NCBI GenBank assembly: GCA_900548075.1
Contig: URJD01000034.1
Location: forward strand, 1-13,383
DNA from: an uncultured Collinsella sp.
GTDB taxonomy: Bacteria; Actinomycetota; Coriobacteriia; Coriobacteriales; Coriobacteriaceae
Length of the DNA stretch: 13,383 nt
Direction: 5' to 3'
Positions 1 to 7,399 of the stretch are shown here, in pieces. The position numbers were made by a program, and so were the translations under genes. Below the pieces are notes generated by a model. It ran no database searches. It was not told the DNA's origin and was given only the letters and a program-made list of their open reading frames with translations. How positions within the stretch are numbered: the stretch's first letter is position 1; the number at the start of each line of letters is the position of its first letter.

Positions 1-34
1 TTGATAGTGAAAGAGCAAGATCGCGGTCTCTTGG

Positions 35-41
35 GGAGGAG
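35..41 (+). promoter_or_regulatory. Ribosome binding site of the tip adhesin gene
   Basis: GGAGGAG lies six bases before the ATG at 48. It is a near-ideal Shine-Dalgarno sequence and fixes the start of the large adhesin. The promoter must lie upstream of the window, because only 47 bases precede the gene. Confidence 0.8.
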
Positions 42-47
42 ACATCG

Positions 48-3000
48 ATGAAAGCAAATTCAGATAAATCCAAGCAGAACAATAAAGCGGCACATCGTGT
101 ACTAGCGGGTGTTTTGTGCGGAGCTTCCGTTTTGAGCCTGGTACTGTCGCTCGTTATGCCCCCGATCTCGCAGGCCATCGCCAACGACGCCCAGACAGTT
201 TCTACCGAGGAAACTGTGATGGGGGGGGGTTCCTCAAGTGAGTCCGCTGCTGTAGATAACACCAGCGAGGATGCCGAAAACCAGAATAGCGACGAGACCG
301 ATGCCGGCGAGGCTGGCTCTTCAAATAGTGCTGAGCAGGCTCAGAGTGCGAATGCGGCTTCAGCGAGAGCGACGGCCACCGTGGGGCCGGGTATTTACGT
401 TCCCACGTCTATCGGTATCGGCACGAATATCGGTTCCTCCACCCCCGATCCCGGCGTTGCCACATTCGTTGGAAGGGACATGTACGTAGGAGGCAAGCCT
501 GCGGACCCCTCCTACCTCACACGCGACAACGTTGCAGGTTCATATGCCGTCGAGGCCGAGGGCCTTACCGTCGTGCAGGGTAAGCTTGCGCTCAATCCCC
601 TCAAGGAGAGCTGGCCTTACACGGATGGTAATAACAATACGTCTGGCGCGGGATTTCGCTTCGGTACCGTTGGCTTTGGTGCGCAGTTTCGTCCTTCTGC
701 GGGCAGCGTCGTTCTTGCGGTCGCGGGCTTGAGTAACGCGACCTCTATCAAAGAAATCCAGGTTGGTACAAGCGAGCCCGCATCGGCTTCCGTTGGCGCG
801 TGGAACAAGGGTGCCTGGGTTGGTAGGCAAAAGAGCTCGCATAACGCTGAAGCCATTGGCTACGACTATACCGCGGCAATCGCGGGAAACCGTACAACCT
901 GGATGAACAACGCCGATCGCCAGTCTGTCGTGAAGATGCAGGGCGACTGGTCTGACGATGGCCTGTTCACGGGCAACGATGATGGCGCGAGCATCATGTC
1001 GAGCATCAACGGTAAGAATTACACCAATTTCCTGGATTCCGAAGTAAAGGCGAAGATCTCCACGCCCCTCGCAAAGCTTAAACCCACCGGGAGTTGTACG
1101 GTCGATGTTGCCGAGGAGAATTCCAACTACACCATTGCAAAGTACAACAAAGACAGTAGGGCGACGTACGGCCTCAAGTTCGACAACTCCATTAAGAAGT
1201 TTAACCGCAAGACGAGTTACACCGATGTAACCGGCAACAGCGTTTCCGGCGAGGTGACCCTTGTCAACAACGAGAAGCTCATCACGTTTACCGGCGATGC
1301 GGACGATAGCGGCAAGGGTTCTTCGCTTCAAGTCTTTAACCTGAAGGCGTCGGATCTTACCAACTCCTATAAAGACACGATCTACCGTGGCGTGGACTTC
1401 AGCTTCAATAAAATACCCGTGGGCGCCTCCGTGGTCGTCAACATCATCGATGAAGAGGGGACCCCGGTTGAGTTCAACACCGGCTGGCGCTTCTGGTGGA
1501 ATGGTGAGGAAATCTCCCGTGGGTACGAGAGCGGTAGCAACGACAAGACTAAGTCTGAGTACTCCATTGCCACCCAGAGCATCCTGTGGAATTTCGCAAC
1601 GGCCAAGCAGGTCACCATCCGAGGTGGTATGGCCCTTGAGGGCATTGGTGGTGACGGGAAGTGGACAGACGACGACCCGGCAGCCGCCATGTTGGGCAGT
1701 ATCGTTGTTCCCAACGGCAGCTTCGAGGATCACGTGACCACCAACGGGCGTGTTTATGTTGGCGATGACTTCCAGATGTACAACCCCACGGTCGCGTGGA
1801 ATTTCGGGGATATCGAGGGTGACTCGGCTTCCGTCATCGATATGGATCAGGAGCGCCACAACTTCCCATGGTCCGGTACTTACACGCCCGACGGGTCTGC
1901 GGTTGCGTGGGGCAAGGTTGACGCTGCAGACGACACCACACCGCTCGCAGGTTCTGAGTGGGCGATTTACGCGAGCAAAAATGATGCGGAGAACGATTGG
2001 GACCGCATCGTCTCTATTGTGGATAACGGCACGAATGACTTCGATTCTACCGTTGGCACCATTCAGTACGACTACCTGAACCAAAAGGCCACCATTGGCG
2101 ACACGAGCGACACGAACTACTTCACGTACTACATTCGCGAGGTCAAGGCGCCGGAGGGCTACCAGAAGTCAGACACCATCTACTACGCCACTATGAACAA
2201 TACTGGCGAGAAGCCGAACTATGTTCAGGGTTATGTGGATGAGAACGGGAACAACGTTTCGTTCGAGAATAACCCCAAAGGTGCCATTCCCAACACCAAG
2301 ATTATTACCGGTACGGTGTCTTGGACTAAGGTTGAGGAAGGAGACAAGGGATACACTCCTTTGGCTGGTTCCGAGTGGAAGCTTGCGAAACTGGGTGCCG
2401 ATGGTACGACCGAGGCGCAGCCTTGGACCGTGAGCGATCAGTCGGCTTCGAGCGAAACCACTTGGGCCGATACCGACGACACGAATGGCAAGTTCACATT
2501 GGCCGGTCTGCTGCCGGGCACGTACACGCTCACGGAGACCCAGGCTCCGTTTGGCTACGAACTGAACAAGAACACCTACAAGTTCACGGTGGACAGCACA
2601 AACGGCTCCATTACGTGGAAAGAGAACGAGCAGCCGAGCATCGTTAGTGGCACTACGTACATCTCCGACAAGTGCAGCGCTACGTCCGTGAAGATCCCGG
2701 TGACCAAATCCGTTCGCAATACGGACTGGCCGAAGGACGACGAAGGCAGCTATGTGCCGTTCGAGTTCAGCATTGTGGCTACGGGTGACTATGCAGCCAA
2801 AGCCCCCATGCCCGAAGCGCCCAAGATTTCTGTTGCCCCAAAGGCAGGGGAGACCGATGCCGCCAAGCTCAACAACATCACGGCGACCTTTGGCGCCATG
2901 ACGTTCAACAAGTCGCACCTGTCCACTGAAGCAGGCACCAATAAAGATTACGCCAAGACCTACACCTACACGGTGAAGGAGGTCGCGCCTACCACCGGTG

Positions 3001-3371
3001 CCATCGATAAGCTCCGCTACTCCAAGGCCGAGTACCAGGTTGCCGTCACGGTGAAGGCCGTCATGAATGAGACCACTGGCAAGTACACCGGTCTTACCAC
3101 CTCTACCACCGTTACGCAGATGAAGGACGACATGGGCAACACCCTTGGCAAGAACGGGCAGGGCGTCGCGGTTCAAACCTCCGCCGGTGCGGACCCAACC
3201 ATCATTCCCGTCTCCACCTTCACCAACACCTACTCCACCACTCTGCCTCTTTCCGGTATGTCGGGCGTCACTTCAACATACCTTGCCGGTGCGGCGGTGC
3301 TTTGCGCTGCTGCGGCCTGGATGCACATTCGTCGCAAGGCGAATGCGAAGGGAGGCGAGCGTCGTGAATAA
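48..3371 (+). CDS. Large LPxTG-type pilus tip adhesin with choice-of-anchor-A-like head, SpaA domains and a Spy0128-type domain
   Basis: This 1107-residue surface protein is probably the tip adhesin of a sortase-built pilus. Residues 1 to about 48 form a signal peptide with a basic start, a hydrophobic core and an AIA-type cleavage region. A low-complexity Ser/Glu/Asn/Ala linker runs to about 110. Residues about 140-615 resemble the choice-of-anchor A family: ILWNF near 512, GSIVVPNGSF near 550 and ERHNFPW near 602. Two SpaA/CnaB-like domains follow (about 618-720 and 745-855), with E-box glutamates at E698 (YYIREVKAPEGY) and E830 (TLTETQAPFGY). Residues about 870-1063 resemble the streptococcal Spy0128/FctA isopeptide domain and end in FTNTYS. 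The sorting signal is LPLSG (1066-1070), then a membrane segment and an Arg/Lys tail. A G9 run covers codons 58-61. The last 8 bases overlap the next gene. The ligand is unknown, and the tip role is inferred from size, position and the unique head. Confidence 0.85.
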   Translation: MKANSDKSKQNNKAAHRVLAGVLCGASVLSLVLSLVMPPISQAIANDAQTVSTEETVMGGGSSSESAAVDNTSEDAENQNSDETDAGEAGSSNSAEQAQSANAASARATATVGPGIYVPTSIGIGTNIGSSTPDPGVATFVGRDMYVGGKPADPSYLTRDNVAGSYAVEAEGLTVVQGKLALNPLKESWPYTDGNNNTSGAGFRFGTVGFGAQFRPSAGSVVLAVAGLSNATSIKEIQVGTSEPASASVGAWNKGAWVGRQKSSHNAEAIGYDYTAAIAGNRTTWMNNADRQSVVKMQGDWSDDGLFTGNDDGASIMSSINGKNYTNFLDSEVKAKISTPLAKLKPTGSCTVDVAEENSNYTIAKYNKDSRATYGLKFDNSIKKFNRKTSYTDVTGNSVSGEVTLVNNEKLITFTGDADDSGKGSSLQVFNLKASDLTNSYKDTIYRGVDFSFNKIPVGASVVVNIIDEEGTPVEFNTGWRFWWNGEEISRGYESGSNDKTKSEYSIATQSILWNFATAKQVTIRGGMALEGIGGDGKWTDDDPAAAMLGSIVVPNGSFEDHVTTNGRVYVGDDFQMYNPTVAWNFGDIEGDSASVIDMDQERHNFPWSGTYTPDGSAVAWGKVDAADDTTPLAGSEWAIYASKNDAENDWDRIVSIVDNGTNDFDSTVGTIQYDYLNQKATIGDTSDTNYFTYYIREVKAPEGYQKSDTIYYATMNNTGEKPNYVQGYVDENGNNVSFENNPKGAIPNTKIITGTVSWTKVEEGDKGYTPLAGSEWKLAKLGADGTTEAQPWTVSDQSASSETTWADTDDTNGKFTLAGLLPGTYTLTETQAPFGYELNKNTYKFTVDSTNGSITWKENEQPSIVSGTTYISDKCSATSVKIPVTKSVRNTDWPKDDEGSYVPFEFSIVATGDYAAKAPMPEAPKISVAPKAGETDAAKLNNITATFGAMTFNKSHLSTEAGTNKDYAKTYTYTVKEVAPTTGAIDKLRYSKAEYQVAVTVKAVMNETTGKYTGLTTSTTVTQMKDDMGNTLGKNGQGVAVQTSAGADPTIIPVSTFTNTYSTTLPLSGMSGVTSTYLAGAAVLCAAAAWMHIRRKANAKGGERRE
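221..229 (+). repeat. Run of nine G bases inside the adhesin gene (candidate phase-variation tract)
   Basis: Nine G bases span the end of codon M58 and codons G59-G61, just after the signal peptide. With ten G the frame ends at TGA 239-241. With eight G it ends at TAG 253-255. Both off-frames therefore stop almost at once, leaving only an exported stub. Runs of this length are known slippage sites in phase-variable surface genes of other bacteria. Its activity here is inferred. Confidence 0.6.
3350..3355 (+). promoter_or_regulatory. Ribosome binding site deciding the GTG start of the second pilin
   Basis: GGGAGG lies eight bases before GTG 3364, inside the final codons of the adhesin gene. 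It supports GTG 3364 over the earlier in-frame ATG at 3145, which would put a proline/arginine-rich shadow of the adhesin frame ahead of the signal peptide. The placement suggests translational coupling to the upstream gene. Confidence 0.75.
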
Positions 3372-5028
3372 GAAAGTTTGCTCCTTCCCGATCTTGTTTG
3401 CGCTGCTTGCCCTCCTGATCGGCACCTGCGCGGTTGTGTTCCCCGCTTCCGCGCAGGCCGCGCCGACCTCGAACGGTTCCATCACGGTGAGCGGCACCGT
3501 GGCGAGCAGCTACGACGCCTACCAGATCTTTAGCGCCAACGTCGTCGACGGCGACAACGACGCCAAGATCGCCACCGACCTCGCCTGGGTAAGCGACGCC
3601 GTGCGTGACGCCGCGCTGCCTGTGCTGCACGGCGCCGGCATGCCCAAATCCCAGACCACCGCGCAGGAAGCTGCCGAGTGGCTCAACACCGATTCCCACC
3701 TTACGAGCGCGCTGAGCGCACAGCTCGCTCGTTCCCTCCAGAGCTCTGGCGTCGTGTCCGTGGCCCTTAACGCGGGCACGGCGGCCGAGCTGCCCTGCGG
3801 CTACTGGCTCATCGTCGCCGACGACGACGCCATCGCCCGGGGCGAGGCCGGCACCGCGCCGATCATGGCCCTGGTGGGCGGCAGCGCCGTCACCGTCAAG
3901 CCCAAGGCCGCGACCCCCAAGGTCGCCAAGCACGTGCTGGAGGACAGCACCGCCGCCTGGCAGAAGGCCGCCGACGCCACGGTCGCCGACGACCTGTACT
4001 GGCGCCTCTCTGCTACGGTCCCGGCGGGGCTCACGGCGTACGACACCTATACGGTGCAGTTCGTCGACACCATGAGCGCGGGGCTCGACCCCTCCAAGGT
4101 CGCCGCGAGCATGCATGTGTACGTGGCGGCGGGCGCCGAGGGCGGCTTCGATGCGGTCGCATGTGAGGACGGCAACGTCAGCTCGACGCCGGCTAAAGGG
4201 TGGACCGACATCACGGCCCAGTGCGCCACCAAGGTAGCGGCGGACGGAACCTTCACCGTGCGCACCGGCGACCTGATCGCCGCGCTCGGCGGGGCCGACG
4301 CCTTTACCGCGGGCGCCCGCGTGGTCGCCGTGTACAACGCACCGCTCAACAGCGCGTGCAACCACGGCATCGCGAAGGGCAACCCGAACGAGGTCTACCT
4401 GCGCTACCCGCGTTCTCCCTTTGCCGACCAGTCCGGCGACGCCGGATTCACCCGCACGCCGAGCGACGATGCGTGCGCCTACACCTGGGATCTCGCGCTC
4501 ACCAAGCGCGGCAGCGACAGCGACAAGCCGCTTGCCGGGGCGGTCCTGAGCATCGCCGACGACCGCGGTCGCACGCTGGCGGCCGATGGCACGTGGGATG
4601 CTGAGGGCAAGGCCACCGTCACCACGGGCGAGGACGGCCGCGTGACCGTCTCGGGCGTGGACTCGGGCAAGCTGGAGGTCCGCGAGCTCAAGGCGCCCAA
4701 GGGCTACACTGCCTTTGAGGGCACGCGCTCCGTGACGGTCAAGGCCGAGGGCCTGGACGTCGACCAGGTGGCCGCTGCCAAGCCCAAGCTCACCATCACG
4801 GCCGAGTCGCCCCTGCGCGCTGACAGCGCGGACGGGTCGACGGGCAGCCTGGAGGCGTCGCTCATCAACACGCCCACCGGCACACCCCCTAGCATTACCA
4901 CCGGAGGCTTTATGCCCTCGACTGGCGATATGGCAATGTACGCCGCGGCCGCCGTAGCGGTCGCCGGAGCCGCGCTCATCGTGGTCGCGCTCCTGGTCAA
5001 GCGGGGAGGTGGCAGCCATAAAGAGTAG
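3364..5028 (+). CDS. SpaA/FimA-type pilin with D2 and CnaB domains and an MPSTG anchor
   Basis: This 554-residue sortase-anchored pilin is a minor, base or alternative shaft subunit. The GTG start is followed at once by a classic signal peptide (MNKKVCSF..., cleavage near residue 32). The N-terminal domain (about 35-175) has the YDAYQIFSANV and CGYWLIVADD patterns of SpaA-like pilins. VTVKPK at about 176-181 matches a degenerate pilin motif, with K179 or K181 as the candidate linkage lysine. Residues about 184-370 form a fimbrial isopeptide D2 domain (KHVLED, then TYTVQFVDTMSAGLD). Residues about 376-475 form a CnaB/SpaA domain with the E-box LEVRELKAPKGY (E441). The sorting signal is MPSTG (517-521), then a long hydrophobic helix and KRGGG. 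The usual D2 motif YSNNP is changed to YPRSP (348-352). Base composition is strongly GC-rich, unlike the paralog that follows. The gene overlaps its upstream neighbour by 8 bases. Which pilus position it fills is not shown by the sequence. Confidence 0.85.
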   Translation: MNKKVCSFPILFALLALLIGTCAVVFPASAQAAPTSNGSITVSGTVASSYDAYQIFSANVVDGDNDAKIATDLAWVSDAVRDAALPVLHGAGMPKSQTTAQEAAEWLNTDSHLTSALSAQLARSLQSSGVVSVALNAGTAAELPCGYWLIVADDDAIARGEAGTAPIMALVGGSAVTVKPKAATPKVAKHVLEDSTAAWQKAADATVADDLYWRLSATVPAGLTAYDTYTVQFVDTMSAGLDPSKVAASMHVYVAAGAEGGFDAVACEDGNVSSTPAKGWTDITAQCATKVAADGTFTVRTGDLIAALGGADAFTAGARVVAVYNAPLNSACNHGIAKGNPNEVYLRYPRSPFADQSGDAGFTRTPSDDACAYTWDLALTKRGSDSDKPLAGAVLSIADDRGRTLAADGTWDAEGKATVTTGEDGRVTVSGVDSGKLEVRELKAPKGYTAFEGTRSVTVKAEGLDVDQVAAAKPKLTITAESPLRADSADGSTGSLEASLINTPTGTPPSITTGGFMPSTGDMAMYAAAAVAVAGAALIVVALLVKRGGGSHKE

Positions 5029-5123
5029 CTGGCAGCCCCACAGAGAGCGGGGCGAGACGTAGCGAAGTAGATGCTAAGACACAGACAGACAGATTTAGAT
5101 CAAATGGAATTCAAGCAGAAAGC

Positions 5124-5129
5124 AGAGGA
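5124..5129 (+). promoter_or_regulatory. Ribosome binding site deciding the start of the third pilin
   Basis: AGAGGA lies seven bases before ATG 5137. The in-frame ATGs at 5071 and 5104 lack such a site and would place a charged stretch (QKAEEKK) in front of the signal peptide. The 108 bases between the second and third pilin genes hold only a weak 5-bp hairpin (5035-5053) and no clear promoter or terminator, so one transcript is likely. Confidence 0.7.
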
Positions 5130-5136
5130 AAAGAAG

Positions 5137-6900
5137 ATGAGCATGAGCAAGAACATCGCACGCCTGGCAGTAACCGCCGGCCTCACAGCCGCGCTGAGCT
5201 TTGGTGGCGTGATGGCACCGGTGACCATGGCGTTTGCTGAGTGCGTGCCAACGGTGGCTACGGAGAATGGCAAGGTGTTTATCACTGACCCTGACACTGA
5301 ATATACCGACACATCTTTCAAGGGCATCCAGATTTTCAAGGCGACGGTCACACAGAATAAGGATGGAAATACCTGGTCAGGTGATAAGACGCTTTCCGAT
5401 ATCGATTGGGCATCGCTTGAAGTTCAAAAAGCTGTGATCGGTGCATTTACTCTCGCCGATGGAACTCGCGTCGATGGAACTCCTCGTACGGATACAAGCG
5501 CTCAGGCTTGGGCCAAGTACATTAATGATCATGCCGGTGATAAAGTTGGTCAGACTGCCAAGGTTGACGCTGACTCCACGTTGGATAAGATTGCTGCCGC
5601 ACTTGAGGGCTCGAATCTAACCTGGACAAAACCGAGCGATTCCAGCAAGGGTAACTTTGAGAGTCTGGACCAAGGCTACTGGCTTTTCGTGACCGATGTG
5701 CCCAGTAAGACCGGCAATACTGACGCGTACACTTCGCCGATTTTCACCATTGTCGGTGGCTCTGACGTTAATGTAGCCCCCAAGAAGAGCGTCCCCAACG
5801 TGACCAAGGCCGTCAAGGACGACAATAATGGCAGCTTTGTGACTGATGAGAGTAAAAATGTCTTCGAGGCGCCCAATAGGGTTGCGGACTCTGCATCCGA
5901 CCAGCTGATTGAATACCAGCTTGCAGGTACCGTGGCCAGCAATATCAATACTTATAAAGAGTATAGCTATACCTTCACCGATGTTCTGCCTTCTACGATG
6001 GTGCCCGAGCTTAACGGCAATGATCCCGTTGTCGAGGTCAAGATTGGCGATCAGGTTGTTCATCCGAGTAGCTACAACAAAAGTTATGTAGATGGCAAAC
6101 TTGAGGTTTCGTTCTCAAATCTGAAAAATGCCCATGTGAAAAAACAAGATGGCACCGAGGGCGCAGTCATTATCGTTGATGGCAGCTCAAAGGTCTATGT
6201 GAACTATAAGGCAAGGCTTGACCCCACGAAGGTTAGCGCCAACATGCTCGGCAAAGGTCAAAAGAACACCGTCACTCTGACCTACTCTAACAACCCGCAC
6301 GACAACAACGGCACTGGCACTACGGTTGACCACCCGGCCTACGACTACACCTACGGTATCGATGTCAAAAAGGTTGGCTCCGACGAGGCGAAACCGCCTC
6401 TCGCAAACGTCGAATTTACTCTGCAAGAGGTCGGTACTGGAAAGTTCATCAAGAAGGACGGCACAACTGCGAGCAACGAAACTGAGAACGGTGCAATTCT
6501 CAAGACGAATTCGAACGGAATGATAGAGGTCTTTGGCCTTGATGAAGGCACGTATATTCTGAAGGAGAAAACTCCTGCGCCCGGTTACGACAATTCTCAC
6601 GGCAGCAAGGGCATTAAGTTTACCATTACGCGTGATGGTGAGCTTTCCGAGAGCGACAACACCGTGCACAACCCTAAGCTTACAGTGACTGACGCAGACG
6701 ATCAAAATCTCGTTGCTGCTGCCAACGCCACTAACGGCGTGGTTCACCTCACTGTCACCGACCAGAAGGGTTCCAACCTCCCGCTCACCGGTCTCAACGG
6801 CGTGACGTTCACTTGGATCGCTGGTGGCGCGGTGCTGTGCATCGGCGTGGCGCACCTCATCCGCAGCCGTAAGCAGGCTGAGGAGTCCGAGCAGGAGTAA
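5137..6900 (+). CDS. Probable pilus backbone pilin, D2 plus CnaB domains, LPLTG anchor
   Basis: This 587-residue protein is the best candidate for the polymerising shaft pilin. The signal peptide starts MSMSKNIARL and cleaves near AFA (32-34). The N-terminal domain (about 40-205) contains GIQIFKATV and QGYWLFVTDV. VNVAPK (211-216) is a pilin-like motif with K216 as the likely lysine for sortase cross-linking. A fimbrial isopeptide D2 domain follows (about 219-400), with YSNNP intact at 383-387. Next comes a CnaB/SpaA domain (about 406-505) starting YGIDVKKVG, with the E-box YILKEKTPAPGY (E477). The canonical LPLTG is at 548-552, then a membrane helix and RSRK tail. Domain order matches the upstream pilin, so the two are paralogs. 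This gene is visibly richer in A and T than its neighbours, which suggests a different history or allelic replacement. A strong terminator follows. Backbone assignment is inferred from its intact motifs. Confidence 0.85.
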   Translation: MSMSKNIARLAVTAGLTAALSFGGVMAPVTMAFAECVPTVATENGKVFITDPDTEYTDTSFKGIQIFKATVTQNKDGNTWSGDKTLSDIDWASLEVQKAVIGAFTLADGTRVDGTPRTDTSAQAWAKYINDHAGDKVGQTAKVDADSTLDKIAAALEGSNLTWTKPSDSSKGNFESLDQGYWLFVTDVPSKTGNTDAYTSPIFTIVGGSDVNVAPKKSVPNVTKAVKDDNNGSFVTDESKNVFEAPNRVADSASDQLIEYQLAGTVASNINTYKEYSYTFTDVLPSTMVPELNGNDPVVEVKIGDQVVHPSSYNKSYVDGKLEVSFSNLKNAHVKKQDGTEGAVIIVDGSSKVYVNYKARLDPTKVSANMLGKGQKNTVTLTYSNNPHDNNGTGTTVDHPAYDYTYGIDVKKVGSDEAKPPLANVEFTLQEVGTGKFIKKDGTTASNETENGAILKTNSNGMIEVFGLDEGTYILKEKTPAPGYDNSHGSKGIKFTITRDGELSESDNTVHNPKLTVTDADDQNLVAAANATNGVVHLTVTDQKGSNLPLTGLNGVTFTWIAGGAVLCIGVAHLIRSRKQAEESEQE

Positions 6901-7001
6901 CGCTCGCTCACCCATCCCTTTGGCAGGTGGGATGTGATGGCCATGAGACTTGCGGACACTTTTCTCGTCCATCCACGTTCTTGCTTTGCCATTCTCTTTT
7001 C

Positions 7002-7039
7002 GGGGCAGACTCCGCGCTGGAGTTTGCCCCGTTCTTTTT
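7002..7039 (+). terminator. Intrinsic terminator of the pilin gene group
   Basis: GGGGCAGACTCC (7002-7013) pairs with GGAGTTTGCCCC (7019-7030) as a 12-bp stem with one G-U pair and a 5-base loop. The T-rich run GTTCTTTTT follows. It lies about 100 bases after the third pilin stop and should end that transcript before the sortase gene. Confidence 0.85.
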
Positions 7040-7120
7040 GGACAACACAGGCAGCCTCCACCGTCCGATGCGGACTCATCCGTCATCGCGTTTCTTGACT
7101 CGTATGAGGTTCGGTTTAAG

Positions 7121-7312
7121 GTCCGTAGGCGCACGCGCGGTGCGGACGGTAGAAGGCATTTGCGCCGCAACAAGCGCAAATAAGAATGCCCGGGGTTAGA
7201 GGCCCGGGCATTTAACAACGTCGGAAACTGGTCGCCCGCGCTCCTAAGTACTTACGCGGGGTGCGTCGTTTCCTGTAGTTATTGTATCCCGAATCGCCCC
7301 GCCGATTCAGGA
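7121..7312. other. Cluster of five closely spaced hairpins, possible structured RNA
   Basis: The 490 bases between the third pilin and the regulator hold no convincing gene. Within them, five inverted repeats follow one another: GTCCG/CGGAC (7121-7147); ATTTGCGC/GCGCAAAT (7158-7181, perfect); AATGCCCGGG/CCCGGGCATT (7185-7212, perfect 10 bp); a nested GGAAAC + CCCGCG / CGCGGG + GTTTCC (7223-7273) with the palindrome TAAGTACTTA in its loop; and GAATCG/CGATTC (7291-7308) with outer TCC/GGA pairs to 7287-7312. The third hairpin has only short T runs on either side and might act as a terminator on either strand. The whole may be a small RNA, a leader or a DNA-level element. Strand and function are unknown. 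Confidence 0.4.
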
Positions 7313-7375
7313 CATTTTGAAAACTCAAATGTAGGCTTAGGCACGAACGGTATCTCTTTAATTCCGAAAATTATG

Positions 7376-7381
7376 TATAAT
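7376..7381 (+). promoter_or_regulatory. -10 element for leaderless transcription of the regulator gene
   Basis: A consensus TATAAT ends six bases before ATG 7388, so transcription would begin at or next to the A of that start codon. No ribosome binding site precedes any nearby ATG. This spacing is the known pattern of leaderless actinobacterial genes. No good -35 is visible. Confidence 0.6.
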
Positions 7382-7399
7382 TCCAATATGAACTGGAAT
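7380..7399 (+). promoter_or_regulatory. Inverted repeat over the regulator start, candidate operator
   Basis: ATTCCA (7380-7385) and TGGAAT (7394-7399) form a perfect 6-bp inverted repeat with an 8-base spacer. It covers the end of the -10 element, the predicted transcription start and the start codon. A protein bound here would block initiation. Autoregulation by the encoded winged-helix protein is inferred from the position. Confidence 0.35.

Noticed and set aside
540..2084. Long open frame on the minus strand inside the adhesin gene
   Set aside because: It lies fully antisense to a gene with signal peptide, domains and sorting signal, and shows no domain or ribosome binding site of its own.
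3268..5019. Minus-strand open frame of 583 codons under the second pilin
   Set aside because: High GC at third codon positions leaves few stops on the opposite strand. The protein is an Arg/Gly/Ala/His-rich shadow.
5035..5053. Small GCCCC/GGGGC hairpin between the second and third pilin
   Set aside because: The stem is only five bp with no T run, so I do not call a terminator.
5082..5093. CAGA tetranucleotide repeated three times before the third pilin
   Set aside because: Three copies are too few to be a credible slippage tract, and it lies outside the coding region and away from a visible promoter.
6927..7199. 90-codon open frame after the third pilin
   Set aside because: It runs through the strong terminator at 7002-7039 and two hairpins, lacks a ribosome binding site and has no protein-like pattern.
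7219..7280. tRNA-like appearance of the nested hairpin
   Set aside because: There is no T-loop sequence, no anticodon arm of correct size and no acceptor pairing.
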